Assembly: GCF_017980685.1 (NCBI RefSeq)
Contig: NZ_JACXXO010000011.1
Span: 116,939-180,938 of the forward strand
Reading direction: 5' to 3'
Origin: Pseudomonas iridis
GTDB lineage: Bacteria; Pseudomonadota; Gammaproteobacteria; Pseudomonadales; Pseudomonadaceae
DNA: 64,000 nt
The position numbers and the translations under genes are program-made. Position 1 is the first letter of the stretch. Each line of letters opens with the position of its first letter. Positions 42,414 to 50,898 of the stretch are shown here, in pieces. The notes under the pieces are model-generated. The model saw nothing but the letters and a program-made list of their open reading frames with translations, did not search any database and was not told the origin of the DNA.

Positions 42414-43640
42414 ATGCCCGCGACACTGTCCTTTTCCCTCAAACAGGCTCGACGTCTGGCGCTGGCTGCCCAAGGGTTCAACGGGCGCCAGCCGCCGACC
42501 GTCAAGGCGCCCCACATCAACCGGCTGATCGAACGGCTGGGCCTGCTGCAAATCGACTCCGTCAACGCTGTAGTGCGCTCGCACTATCTGCCGCTGTTTT
42601 CCCGTCTTGGTTCCTATTCTTCCGATCTGCTCGACCAGGCTGCCTGGAGTTCGGGGCGACGTCGTTCGCTGTTTGAGTATTGGGGACATGAGGCGTCGTT
42701 GTTGCCGATGTCGATGTATCCGTTGCTGGCTTGGCGCATGCAGCGAGCCAGGCGTGGCAAAGACATCTATCAACAGTTGGCGAAGTTCGGTCGTGAGCAG
42801 CAGGAAACGGTACGTCGAGTGCTGGCTTTGGTCGAAGAGCGGGGCGCACTCGGTGCTGGCAGTGTGTCGACTCGCCAGGACAAAGCCGGTTCGTGGTGGG
42901 ACTGGAGTGCGGAAAAGCATGCGCTGGAATGGTTGTTTGCCGCCGGCGAAGTGACCGTCGCCGGGCGGCGTGGCTTCGAGCGTTTGTATGATTTACCGGA
43001 GCGGGTAATTCCTGCGGCGATCCTGCAACAACCGTTGCCTGATGAAGCGCAGGCGCAGCGTGGATTGTTGTTGCATGCGGCCGAAGCGCTGGGCGTGGCC
43101 ACCGAAAAAGACCTGCGTGATTACTTTCGCTTGAACCCCGCCGATGCACGTCCGCGACTGTCCGAGCTGGTCGAGGCGGGGCAATTGCAGATGTGCGAAG
43201 TCGCCGGTTGGCGGCAAATCGCGTACTGCCTGCCGGAGCCGAAAGTCCCGCGCAAGGTCGCGGCCAGTGCACTGCTGTCGCCCTTCGATTCGTTGATCTG
43301 GGAGCGTAGCCGCACTGAGCGTCTGTTCGATTTCCGTTATCGCCTGGAAATTTACACACCGCAGGACAAGCGCGTGTACGGCTATTACGTGTTGCCGTTC
43401 TTGCACAACGAGCGGATTGCCGCGCGGGTGGATTTACGTGCCGAGAGAGCATCGGGACGACTGGCGGTGCATGCGGTACACGAGGAGGAACCGGGGCTGG
43501 ATGAAGAGGGGATGTTGGCGCTGGCGGTGAATTTGCGGCGAATGGCGGATTGGTTGGGACTGGCGCAGGTGCAGCTTAATTGTCAGCGCGAGAGTGCGGG
43601 GCGGTTGCGGGTGGCGTTGGCTCAAATCGGTGTTGTCTGA
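42414..43640 (+). CDS. ycaQ: YcaQ-type DNA glycosylase (interstrand crosslink repair)
   Basis: A 408-residue winged-helix protein of the HTH_42/YcaQ-AlkX family, which excises alkylated bases and unhooks DNA interstrand crosslinks. Three winged-helix modules precede a beta-barrel. The catalytic QxD motif is seen in LGLLQIDSVNAVVRSHYLPLFSRL (about residue 43-45), and a later SPFDSLIWERSRTERLFDF block is typical. The ATG at 42414 is used because AAGGAG is correctly spaced; the ATG two codons earlier touches the ribosome site. Lies 64 bases after the DUF1127 gene. Confidence 0.88.
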   Translation: MPATLSFSLKQARRLALAAQGFNGRQPPTVKAPHINRLIERLGLLQIDSVNAVVRSHYLPLFSRLGSYSSDLLDQAAWSSGRRRSLFEYWGHEASLLPMSMYPLLAWRMQRARRGKDIYQQLAKFGREQQETVRRVLALVEERGALGAGSVSTRQDKAGSWWDWSAEKHALEWLFAAGEVTVAGRRGFERLYDLPERVIPAAILQQPLPDEAQAQRGLLLHAAEALGVATEKDLRDYFRLNPADARPRLSELVEAGQLQMCEVAGWRQIAYCLPEPKVPRKVAASALLSPFDSLIWERSRTERLFDFRYRLEIYTPQDKRVYGYYVLPFLHNERIAARVDLRAERASGRLAVHAVHEEEPGLDEEGMLALAVNLRRMADWLGLAQVQLNCQRESAGRLRVALAQIGVV

Positions 43641-43648
43641 GCTGACGC

Positions 43649-43745
43649 TATCGCTGGCAAGCCAGCTCCCACAGTGACCGAGTCGTACTCCAATTTTGTA
43701 TACGACACAGATCCCTGTGGGAGCGGGCTTGCCCGCGATGAGGCC
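43649..43745. repeat. REP-like pair, inverted, after ycaQ
   Basis: Two related but unequal arms: ATCGCTGGCAAGCCAGCTCC at the left and GGAGCGGGCTTGCCCGCGAT at the right, about 40 bases apart. The arm chemistry mixes the variants found at 17173 and 50721. Confidence 0.75.
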
Positions 43746-43771
43746 AGTTCAAACGATACAAATTTAAGATC

Positions 43772-45118
43772 TCAGCGCCGAACCTGCTTCAGGGTTTCAG
43801 CAATCAAAAACGCCAACTCCAGCGACTGATCAGCATTCATCCGCGGGTCACAGTGCGTGTGATAGCGATCCGACAAGCCATCTTCAGTGATCGGTCGTGC
43901 GCCACCTATACACTCGGTGACATTCTGCCCGGTCATTTCGATGTGAATACCGCCGGCATAAGTGCCTTCCGCTTCGTGCACCTGGAAGAACTGCTTAACC
44001 TCGCCAAGGATCTGCGCAAAATCGCGAGTCTTGTAGCCGCTGCTGGCCTTGATGGTGTTGCCGTGCATCGGATCGGAGCTCCACAGCACCTGCTTGCCTT
44101 CACGCTGCACCGCGCGGATCAGCGCCGGCAGGTGATCGCCGACCTTGTTCGCACCCATCCGCGCGATCAGGTTCAGGCGCCCGGGATCGTTGTCCGGGTT
44201 GAGCACGTCAATCAGGCGGATCAGGTCGTCGGGGTTCATGCTCGGGCCGACTTTGACCCCGATCGGGTTGTTCACCCCGCGCAGGAATTCGACGTGAGCG
44301 CCGTCGAGCTGACGGGTGCGGTCGCCGATCCACAACATGTGCGCCGAGCAATCGTAGTAATCGTTGGTCAGGCTGTCGCGGCGCACGAACGCTTCTTCGT
44401 AGTTCAGCAGCAGCGCTTCGTGAGCGGTGAAGAAACTGGTTTCACGCAGTTGCGGCGAGCTGTCCATGCCGCAGGCGCGCATGAATGCCAGGGTTTCATC
44501 GATGCGATCGGCGAGGTGACTGTACTTCTCGGCCAGCGCGGAGTTGGCGATGAAATCGAGGTTCCACTTGTGTACCTGGTGCAGATCGGCAAAGCCGCCC
44601 TGGGCGAAGGCGCGCAGCAGGTTCAACGTCGCAGTGGACTGGTGATACGACTGCAGCAGGCGTTCCGGGTCCGGCACGCGGCTCTTTTCGTCGAAGCCGA
44701 TGCCGTTGACGATATCGCCACGGTAGGCGGGCAGGGTCACGCCATCAATGGTTTCGTCGTTGGCCGAGCGCGGTTTGGCGAACTGGCCCGCCATGCGTCC
44801 GACCTTGACCACCGGGCAACCGGCCGCGAAGGTCATGACGATCGCCATTTGCAGCAACACTTTAAAAGTGTCGCGAATCTTTGCAGCGGAGAATTCGGCA
44901 AAGCTTTCGGCGCAATCGCCGCCCTGCAACAGGAACGCGCGGCCTTGAGTCACTTCGGCAAATTGACGACGCAGTTCCCGCGCCTCGCCGGCAAACACCA
45001 GTGGCGGATAACTGGCCAGGGTTTGCTCGACCTGGCGCAGGTGCGCGGCGTCCGGGTATTGGGGTTGTTGCTGGATCGGCAGGGCGCGCCAGCTATCAGG
45101 GCTCCACGGTTGGCTCAT
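43772..45118 (-). CDS. 3-deoxy-7-phosphoheptulonate (DAHP) synthase, class II
   Basis: The 448-residue enzyme catalyses the same first shikimate step as the gene at 29621 but belongs to the plant-like class II family. Characteristic blocks: LLQGGDCAESFAEF (metal-binding Cys, about residue 69), VVKVGRMAGQFAKPRS (PEP-binding Arg/Lys), THCDPRMNADQSLELAFL at the end and VGPSMNPDDLIRLIDVLNP. The start MSQPWSPDSWR is standard for this group. It is unrelated to a phenazine cluster here, as no phz genes are near. Different feedback control from the class I enzyme is likely. Confidence 0.94.
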   Translation of the reverse strand: MSQPWSPDSWRALPIQQQPQYPDAAHLRQVEQTLASYPPLVFAGEARELRRQFAEVTQGRAFLLQGGDCAESFAEFSAAKIRDTFKVLLQMAIVMTFAAGCPVVKVGRMAGQFAKPRSANDETIDGVTLPAYRGDIVNGIGFDEKSRVPDPERLLQSYHQSTATLNLLRAFAQGGFADLHQVHKWNLDFIANSALAEKYSHLADRIDETLAFMRACGMDSSPQLRETSFFTAHEALLLNYEEAFVRRDSLTNDYYDCSAHMLWIGDRTRQLDGAHVEFLRGVNNPIGVKVGPSMNPDDLIRLIDVLNPDNDPGRLNLIARMGANKVGDHLPALIRAVQREGKQVLWSSDPMHGNTIKASSGYKTRDFAQILGEVKQFFQVHEAEGTYAGGIHIEMTGQNVTECIGGARPITEDGLSDRYHTHCDPRMNADQSLELAFLIAETLKQVRR

Positions 45119-45268
45119 CACGGTCTCTATGGTTCTACGCACGGAAGGCCATGTTAGCAGCAATTAGTGCGTGACCTGTTCCCGCCCCTTCGTCGACAAT
45201 CGCCGCTTTGCCACGGCACAACTGCGGTGCCATCGCGTCACCGCGCCCGGTGACCACCAGGAGACAAG

Positions 45269-46024
45269 ATGACTGAGGAGCGCGTCGAGCATCTGCTCGC
45301 CGAAGTACAGGATGAGTTCGGCGTGATTCGCGTGCTGGAAGTGGCCGATTACCGCTTTCTCGAATTCGGCGATGCGATCGAGCAGAGCTGCGTGTTCACT
45401 GCCGATCCTAGCTGGCTGGAATATGACTACACCCGGGCGATGCTGATTGGCGCGTTGTGTCACGAGCACCCAGAGAGTGCGCTGTTCCTCGGGCTCGGCG
45501 CGGGTACGCTGACGCAGGCGTGCCTCAAGTTTCTGCCGCTGGAAGATGTCGAGGCAATCGAACTGCGCCCGGACGTCCCGCGTCTGGCCATTGAATACCT
45601 TGGCCTGGATGACGATCCACGCTTGTACATCCGCGTCGGCGATGCCCTTGATTTGCTGCCGACTGCCGAGCCTGCGGACCTGATCTTCGTCGACCTCTAT
45701 ACCGACGTCGGCCCCGGTGTCGGGCATCTGGCCTGGAGTTTCCTCGGTGACTGTCAGAAACGCCTGAATCCGGGCGGCTGGCTGGTGATCAACCAGTGGG
45801 CCACCGATGATGGCAAACCGTTGGGCGCGGCACTGTTGCGCGGGCTTTATCACCGGCATTACTGGGAGCTGCCGGTGAAGGAGGGCAATGTGATTCTGCT
45901 GGTGCCGGCGGATCTGGATCAGACGTTGGATATGGAAGCGGTCGCCGCCCGGGCAGAGGCATTGGCGCCGAGGTTGGGTTACTCGTTGCAGTCGCTGATC
46001 AAGGCGATTCGCCCGGCGACATAA
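45269..46024 (+). CDS. Spermidine-synthase-like methyltransferase-fold protein
   Basis: A 251-residue Rossmann-fold protein of the polyamine synthase type without the N-terminal strand domain's full length. SAM-fold motif I is ALFLGLGAGTLTQACLKFLP, motif II is EAIELRPDVPRLAIEYLGL, and DLIFVDLYTDVGPG replaces the catalytic Asp-x-x-Asp region (DSTDP in true SpeE). The substrate is therefore uncertain; related pseudomonad proteins are annotated spermidine synthase. GGAGA before the ATG; monocistronic. A palindromic repeat follows after 16 bases. Confidence 0.75.
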   Translation: MTEERVEHLLAEVQDEFGVIRVLEVADYRFLEFGDAIEQSCVFTADPSWLEYDYTRAMLIGALCHEHPESALFLGLGAGTLTQACLKFLPLEDVEAIELRPDVPRLAIEYLGLDDDPRLYIRVGDALDLLPTAEPADLIFVDLYTDVGPGVGHLAWSFLGDCQKRLNPGGWLVINQWATDDGKPLGAALLRGLYHRHYWELPVKEGNVILLVPADLDQTLDMEAVAARAEALAPRLGYSLQSLIKAIRPAT

Positions 46025-46040
46025 ATGGCGAATTGAGCCT

Positions 46041-46121
46041 CTGTAGGAGCTGCCGAAGGCTGCGATCTTTTGGCTTTGATTTTTCAAGATCAAAAGATTG
46101 CAGCCTGCGGCAGCTCCTACA
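46041..46121. repeat. Palindromic repeat, GGAGCTGCCG family
   Basis: Arms of about 31 bases (TGTAGGAGCTGCCGAAGGCT start, then GCGATCTTTT) with two mismatches and a 19-base spacer, between two convergent genes. Confidence 0.85.
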
Positions 46122-46138
46122 AGGGTTTGTACAACGGC

Positions 46139-46930
46139 TCAGATCCCTTTGAATATCCCGGGCCGTCGCTCCACCAGCGACCGCACCCCCTCCTTGGCAT
46201 CTTCACTGGCCAGCAACTTCTTCACCAGCGGCGGCAAGCCCTGCGCCGCTGCTGTCTCGCCTTCATACCGCGCCTGTCGCGCCGACAGCAACGTCGCCTG
46301 CACCCCCAACGGCGCCTGTCGCGCAATTCGCTCAGCCAGTTCAATCGCGCGGGGCAGCAGATCCTCGCTGGCCATCACTTCCTGGACCAATCCCAGACGC
46401 AACGCATCGTGCGCATCGAACTCGTCCCCGGTCAGCAGCCAGCGCATCGCGTTGCCCCAGCCGGCCACCTGATGAAAACGTAAAGTCGCGCCACCAAAAG
46501 GAAAAATCCCACGCTGTACTTCCATTTGTGCGAAGCGGGTATTGCTCGCGCAGAGGTTGATGTCAGCAGCCAGCATCAATTCGATGCCGATGGTCAGGCA
46601 GTAACCCTGTGCCGCGACAATCACCGGTTTGCTGACCCTCGGCCCAACGAAAACACCCCATGGATCGCAACCGCCGGTCGGCACCTGCCAGCCTTGGGCG
46701 AGGGCGGAGCTTGCATTCACCAGATCCAGACCGGCGGTAAAATGCTCGCCATGGCCGAACACCACCGCCACCCGCGCCTCGCTGTCAGCCTCGAATTCGC
46801 CATAAGCCAGGCTCAGCTCATTCAGCAGGTCGAGGTCGAAGGCATTGCGCTTGGCCGCTCGATCCAGGCCGATCATATGCAGGTGACCACGGCGCTCCCG
46901 GCTGACGCGACCAGGACAGGACTGATTCAT
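46139..46930 (-). CDS. Crotonase/enoyl-CoA hydratase family protein
   Basis: A 263-residue crotonase-fold protein. The oxyanion-hole regions are AAKRNAFDLDLLNELSLAYG with FGHGEHFTAGLDLV, and the second turn is GYCLTIGIELMLAADINLCA, near residue 115. The usual hydratase Glu in helix 3 is replaced by hydrophobic and small residues (GIFPFGGATLRF), so it may be an isomerase or another crotonase rather than a hydratase. GAGGAA precedes MNQSCPG; the longer frame is rejected. The substrate is an acyl-CoA by family. Confidence 0.85.
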   Translation of the reverse strand: MNQSCPGRVSRERRGHLHMIGLDRAAKRNAFDLDLLNELSLAYGEFEADSEARVAVVFGHGEHFTAGLDLVNASSALAQGWQVPTGGCDPWGVFVGPRVSKPVIVAAQGYCLTIGIELMLAADINLCASNTRFAQMEVQRGIFPFGGATLRFHQVAGWGNAMRWLLTGDEFDAHDALRLGLVQEVMASEDLLPRAIELAERIARQAPLGVQATLLSARQARYEGETAAAQGLPPLVKKLLASEDAKEGVRSLVERRPGIFKGI

Positions 46931-47125
46931 GGGAATTTCCTCGAGCGGGGAGGGAGGGGGCCGCGACCACATGCCGCACGTCGGTGAAGCGTTTAAGCAG
47001 TATCTTCAGCAGGGCCGGGCCCTTGGAAAATAGACCTTCGCACGATTATCCGCAAAACCCCGTTACACAACGGTGACGGACGGATTCAGGCGATAAAAAA
47101 AGCTCCCTTTTTCGGTAATTTCCGG

Positions 47126-47352
47126 TATAGTGCGCGCCGGCCTTTAGCCAGGCCGCGTCAAGGTAGCGCAATTCCCCGAAGTCAGCTTCGGCTGCATGTC
47201 CGCACTGCGGGCTCTTCCTGGACGTTTCTTTTTTTCTTTCATTCGTTTTCGCAAATCCCCGCCGACAAAGCTGCCAGGGCGACTCTTGAGTCTTACACGG
47301 CATGCGCAGCTTTGGAGCATGGGTCTTTGCGGATGCACTTAGAGGCAGACCC
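47126..47352 (+). promoter_or_regulatory. Promoter and long 5' leader of the DEAD-box helicase gene
   Basis: TATAGT at 47126-47131 is a likely -10 (no convincing -35). If used, it leaves a leader of about 215 bases. The leader holds GCCGGCCT/AGGCCGC and AGTCAGCTTCGGCTGC-type hairpins and a long pyrimidine tract (TTTCTTTTTTTCTTTC). Long leaders of this kind control cold-shock helicase genes such as csdA in other bacteria. Confidence 0.45.
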
Positions 47353-49026
47353 ATGACCCAGGAAACCGGCGGATTCGCCGCTTTTAATCTTAATCCGAAC
47401 ATTCTTGCAGCCGTCATCGCGACTGGCTACGAAGAGCCTTCGGCTATTCAGCAGCAATCGATCCCGATCATCATGGCCGGCCAGGACATGATCGGTCAGG
47501 CGCAAACCGGTACGGGTAAAACCGCCGCGTTCGCTCTGCCAATTCTTCATTGCATCGATCCTGCCAAGCGCGAACCGCAAGCCCTGATCCTGGCGCCAAC
47601 CCGTGAGTTGGCGCTGCAAGTTGCAACCGCTTTCGAAACCTACGCCAAGCAAATGCCGGGCGTTACCGTTGTGGCCGTTTACGGCGGCGCGCCTATGGGC
47701 CCACAACTGAAAGCAATCCGTAATGGCGCACAGATCGTTGTCGCCACTCCGGGCCGTCTGTGCGACCACCTGCGTCGTGACGAAAAAGTGCTGTCGACCG
47801 TGAACCACCTGGTTCTCGACGAAGCAGACGAAATGCTCAAACTGGGTTTCATGGACGACCTCGAAGTCATCTTCAAGGCTCTGCCAGCTACCCGTCAGAC
47901 CGTTTTGTTCTCGGCGACCCTGCCGCAGTCGATCCGCGCCATTGCCGAACGCCATCTGCGCGATCCGCAACACGTGAAGATCCAGACCAAGACCCAGACT
48001 GTTACCGCGATCGAACAGGCTCACCTGTTGGTTCACGCTGACCAGAAGACTTCGGCCGTTCTCAGCTTGCTGGAAGTGGAAGATTTCGACGCTCTGATCA
48101 TGTTCGTGCGCACCAAGCAAGCGACCCTTGATCTGGCCAGCGCGCTCGACGCAAAAGGCTACAAAGCCGCTGCGCTGAACGGTGACATCGCCCAGAACCA
48201 GCGTGAGCGCGTAATTGACTCGCTCAAGGATGGCCGTCTGGACATCGTTGTAGCGACCGACGTTGCTGCTCGTGGTCTCGACGTTCCACGTATCACTCAC
48301 GTGTTCAACGTTGACATGCCGTACGACCCAGAGTCCTACGTGCACCGTATCGGCCGTACTGGCCGTGCCGGTCGCGAAGGTCGTGCACTGCTGCTGGTGA
48401 CTCCACGTGAGCGCCGCATGCTGCAAGTGATCGAGCGTGTAACCGGTCAGAAAGTTGCCGAGGTTCGCCTGCCGGACGCTCAGGCAGTTCTCGATGCGCG
48501 CATCAAGAAACTGACCAACAGCCTGGCGCCGCTGGTTGCCGATGCTGAATCGACTCACGGTGAGCTGCTGGATCGTCTGACTGCAGACATCGGTTGCACG
48601 CCGCGTGCTCTGGCTGCTGCTCTGCTGCGCAAGGCCACCAATGGTCAGGCGCTGACGCTGGCTGCGATCGAGAAGGAACGTCCACTGGTGCCTAACAACG
48701 CACCGCGTGGCGACCGTCCTGAGCGTACCGGTGACCGTCCGGACCGTGGTGATCGCGAGCGTCGCGCGCCAATTCCTTTGGGCGAAGGCCGTGCTCGTTG
48801 CCGTACCGCGCTGGGTGCGCGTGACGGTATCGCCGCTAAAAACCTGCTGGGCGCCATCCTCAACGAAGGTGGTCTGGCCCGTGAAGCGATCGGTCGCATC
48901 CAGGTGCGTGACAGCTTCAGCCTCGTTGAGCTGCCGGAAGATGGTCTGGACAAACTCCTGACCAAGCTGAAGGACACTCGCGTTGCCGGTAAGCAGCTGA
49001 AACTGCGTCGCTATCGCGAAGATTGA
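47353..49026 (+). CDS. deaD: ATP-dependent RNA helicase DeaD/CsdA
   Basis: A 557-residue DEAD-box helicase acting in cold-shock mRNA unwinding and ribosome assembly. Helicase core motifs: Q-motif (GYEEPSAIQQQSIPII), AQTGTGKTAAF, PTRELALQV, VLDEADEMLKLGF, SAT, RGLDVPRITHV and HRIGRTGRAGR, to about residue 370. The C-terminal part has the DeaD RNA-binding region with an Arg/Asp-rich linker (ERTGDRPDRGDRERRA) and a DbpA/CsdA-like domain. MTQETGGFAAF is chosen as start; the in-frame upstream ATG lies in the leader. Strongly biased codons. Confidence 0.93.
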   Translation: MTQETGGFAAFNLNPNILAAVIATGYEEPSAIQQQSIPIIMAGQDMIGQAQTGTGKTAAFALPILHCIDPAKREPQALILAPTRELALQVATAFETYAKQMPGVTVVAVYGGAPMGPQLKAIRNGAQIVVATPGRLCDHLRRDEKVLSTVNHLVLDEADEMLKLGFMDDLEVIFKALPATRQTVLFSATLPQSIRAIAERHLRDPQHVKIQTKTQTVTAIEQAHLLVHADQKTSAVLSLLEVEDFDALIMFVRTKQATLDLASALDAKGYKAAALNGDIAQNQRERVIDSLKDGRLDIVVATDVAARGLDVPRITHVFNVDMPYDPESYVHRIGRTGRAGREGRALLLVTPRERRMLQVIERVTGQKVAEVRLPDAQAVLDARIKKLTNSLAPLVADAESTHGELLDRLTADIGCTPRALAAALLRKATNGQALTLAAIEKERPLVPNNAPRGDRPERTGDRPDRGDRERRAPIPLGEGRARCRTALGARDGIAAKNLLGAILNEGGLAREAIGRIQVRDSFSLVELPEDGLDKLLTKLKDTRVAGKQLKLRRYRED

Positions 49027-49053
49027 TCCGCCCTTGGCTGATTGATCGAACAT

Positions 49054-49085
49054 AAAAAATCCCCGACTGGTTCGGGGATTTTTTT
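49054..49085 (+). terminator. Intrinsic terminator of deaD
   Basis: AATCCCCGA-ctggt-TCGGGGATT with a T-run of seven, 30 bases after the stop. Confidence 0.9.
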
Positions 49086-49104
49086 GCCTGCTTTTCAAGG
49101 GCAA

Positions 49105-49170
49105 AGATCAAAGATCAAAAGATCGCAGCCTTCGGCAGCTCCTGCAGTGGGGGAGTGCGATCTTTTGATC
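49105..49170. repeat. Degenerate palindromic repeat, GGAGCTGCCG family
   Basis: The left part contains GATCGCAGCCTTCGGCAGCT, the family core. The right arm is truncated and keeps only GCGATCTTTTGATC. Apparently a decayed or partial copy. Confidence 0.7.
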
Positions 49171-49177
49171 TGGCTGT

Positions 49178-49945
49178 TTAACCGAAACGATAAATATCCA
49201 TGCCCAATGCGCCCATGGTGAATCCCTTGTGCGCCACGCTGAACGCTCCCTCGGCACCCCGCGCAAAATACAGCGGCAATAAGTGCTCATCACTCGGATG
49301 GCTGCGCACCGCGTTCGGAGCCTGCTGGCGGTAGTCATGCAGCGCTGCCTCATCACCGGCCGCCAGTTTGTCGATCACCCAGTCACGGAAGTCCTGGGCC
49401 CACGGCTCAACGCTTTCCGGGCCGGCATGCCAATCCAGTTCGCGCAGGTTGTGGGTGATGCTGCCGGAGCCGATCAGCAGAATCCCTTGCTCGCGCAACC
49501 CCGCCAATGCTCGGCCGACGCGGGTTTGCAGCGCCGGACCGCCACGGCTCGGTAGCGACACCTGCACCACTGGAATATCCGCCTTCGGGTACATCAGCGA
49601 CAGCGGCACCCACACACCGTGGTCGAACGGTCGTTGCGGATCAAGGCGCGTCGGCAGGTCGCTGGCGGTCAGCCGATTGGCGACTTCAGCGGCCAGTTGC
49701 GGATCGCCCGGCGCCGGGTACTGCACTTCAAACAGTTCGCGGGGGAAGCCGCCAAAGTCGTGCCAGGTTTCCGGCGCTGGATGGCTGCTGACCAGTAGCT
49801 CGTGGCTCTCCCAGTGCGCGGAGACAATCACGATGGCTTTTGGGATGGGCAGTTCGGCGGCCAATCGTGTCAGCGCCGGGCCGCTGGCGCCGGGCTCCAG
49901 GGCAAGCATGGGAGAACCATGGGAAATAAACAGGCTGGGAAACAT
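49178..49945 (-). CDS. DODA-type extradiol ring-opening dioxygenase (YgiD-like)
   Basis: A 255-residue protein of the class III extradiol dioxygenase/LigB fold. Metal-ligand histidines appear in FISHGSPMLALE (about residue 8), VSAHWESHE (about residue 50) and FDHGVWVPLSLMYP (about residue 113), with an active-site GSGSITHNLREL. The family opens catechol-type rings such as DOPA, but bacterial members have uncertain substrates. AGGAA precedes MFPSLF; the longer frame is rejected. Divergent from tpm. Confidence 0.85.
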   Translation of the reverse strand: MFPSLFISHGSPMLALEPGASGPALTRLAAELPIPKAIVIVSAHWESHELLVSSHPAPETWHDFGGFPRELFEVQYPAPGDPQLAAEVANRLTASDLPTRLDPQRPFDHGVWVPLSLMYPKADIPVVQVSLPSRGGPALQTRVGRALAGLREQGILLIGSGSITHNLRELDWHAGPESVEPWAQDFRDWVIDKLAAGDEAALHDYRQQAPNAVRSHPSDEHLLPLYFARGAEGAFSVAHKGFTMGALGMDIYRFG

Positions 49946-50046
49946 GATGGGTTCCTGAGCGTTAAGATGGCCCATCTTCAGTCAGATCATTGATCTAAAT
50001 CTAATATAAGTTTTAACGCTTTTTGATCGAATTTTTGGGGGGGTTT

Positions 50047-50703
50047 ATGCAGCATGAGTTCTGGCACAAGAAGTGGGCGTCGAACCAGATCGGCTTTCAT
50101 CTGCCGCAGGTGAACCCGCATTTACAACGGCACTGGCCGGATCTGAACATTCCCGCATCGGCGCGGGTACTGGTTCCGCTATGCGGGAAAAGTCTGGATT
50201 TGCTGTGGCTGGTCGGGCGTGGTCATCAGGTGCTCGGGGTTGAGCTGTCTTCGACGGCTGTTGAAGACTTTTTCACTGAGCATCAACTACAGCCACAGAT
50301 TTGCGAGAACGGGGCGTTCAAGGTCTATCGCGCTGACGCCATCGAGCTGTGGTGCGGCGATTTCTTTGCCCTGACGGCAGACGATGTGGCGGAGTGCACG
50401 GCGCTGTACGACCGTGCAGCCTTGATTGCCTTGCCACCGCTGATGCGCGAGCGCTATGCGGCGCAGCTCCAGCAGATTCTGCCGCAAGACTTGAAAGGGC
50501 TGCTGATCACCCTCGATTACGATCAGGCGCAGATTCCAGGGCCACCGTTTGCGGTGGGGGATGATGAGGTGCAGCGGTTACTGGGTACTGGCTGGCAGGT
50601 ACAGACGCTGCAAGTGCAGGATGTGTTGCAGGAAAGCGGGAAGTTCTTGCAGGCGGGAGTAACGCGGCTGGAGGAGCGGGTTTATCGGGTTTCGCCTCGT
50701 TAG
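50047..50703 (+). CDS. tpm: Thiopurine S-methyltransferase
   Basis: A 218-residue SAM-dependent methyltransferase of the TPMT family, which in pseudomonads detoxifies tellurite/selenite and thiols by methylation. The N-terminal WHKKWASNQIGFHLPQVNPHL and the SAM motif RVLVPLCGKSLDLLWLVGRGH are diagnostic, with YDRAALIALPPLMRERYA at motif post-I. The ATG MQHEFWHKKW is chosen over an ATG eight codons upstream; a poly-G stretch (GGGGGGG) nine bases upstream is an unusual ribosome site. Divergent from the dioxygenase gene. Confidence 0.93.
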   Translation: MQHEFWHKKWASNQIGFHLPQVNPHLQRHWPDLNIPASARVLVPLCGKSLDLLWLVGRGHQVLGVELSSTAVEDFFTEHQLQPQICENGAFKVYRADAIELWCGDFFALTADDVAECTALYDRAALIALPPLMRERYAAQLQQILPQDLKGLLITLDYDQAQIPGPPFAVGDDEVQRLLGTGWQVQTLQVQDVLQESGKFLQAGVTRLEERVYRVSPR

Positions 50704-50720
50704 TTTGTGTTGGCTGTTCC

Positions 50721-50824
50721 GGCCTCATCGCTGGCAAGCCAGCTCCCACAGTGTTCCGTGGTGCTATCCCAATCTTCGATACACCGCAATTCACTGTGGG
50801 AGCTGGCTTGCCAACGATGAGGCC
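50721..50824. repeat. REP-like palindromic repeat (CAAGCCAGCTCCCAC type)
   Basis: Arms of about 31 bases (GGCCTCATCGCTGGCAAGCC start; the complement at 50793-50824 with one mismatch) enclose 41 bases, just after tpm. Confidence 0.85.
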
Positions 50825-50859
50825 TGCATGAACAGCCAAGTACATGGCCCCCACAAAAA

Positions 50860-50882
50860 AGGCCCGCATCTCTGCGGGCCTC
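50860..50882 (-). terminator. Intrinsic terminator of htpX
   Basis: AGGCCCGCA-tctc-TGCGGGCCT stem. On the minus strand it is followed by TTTTTT, 17 bases after the htpX stop. Confidence 0.85.
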
Positions 50883-50898
50883 TTTGTTTTTACCCCAG

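Noticed and set aside
47293..49104. 603-codon minus-strand frame over deaD
   Set aside because: Antisense of a codon-biased gene, low-complexity composition, no start signals.
4172..50824. CRISPR array
   Set aside because: The repeated sequences are dispersed palindromes, not regularly spaced direct repeats with spacers, and there are no cas genes.
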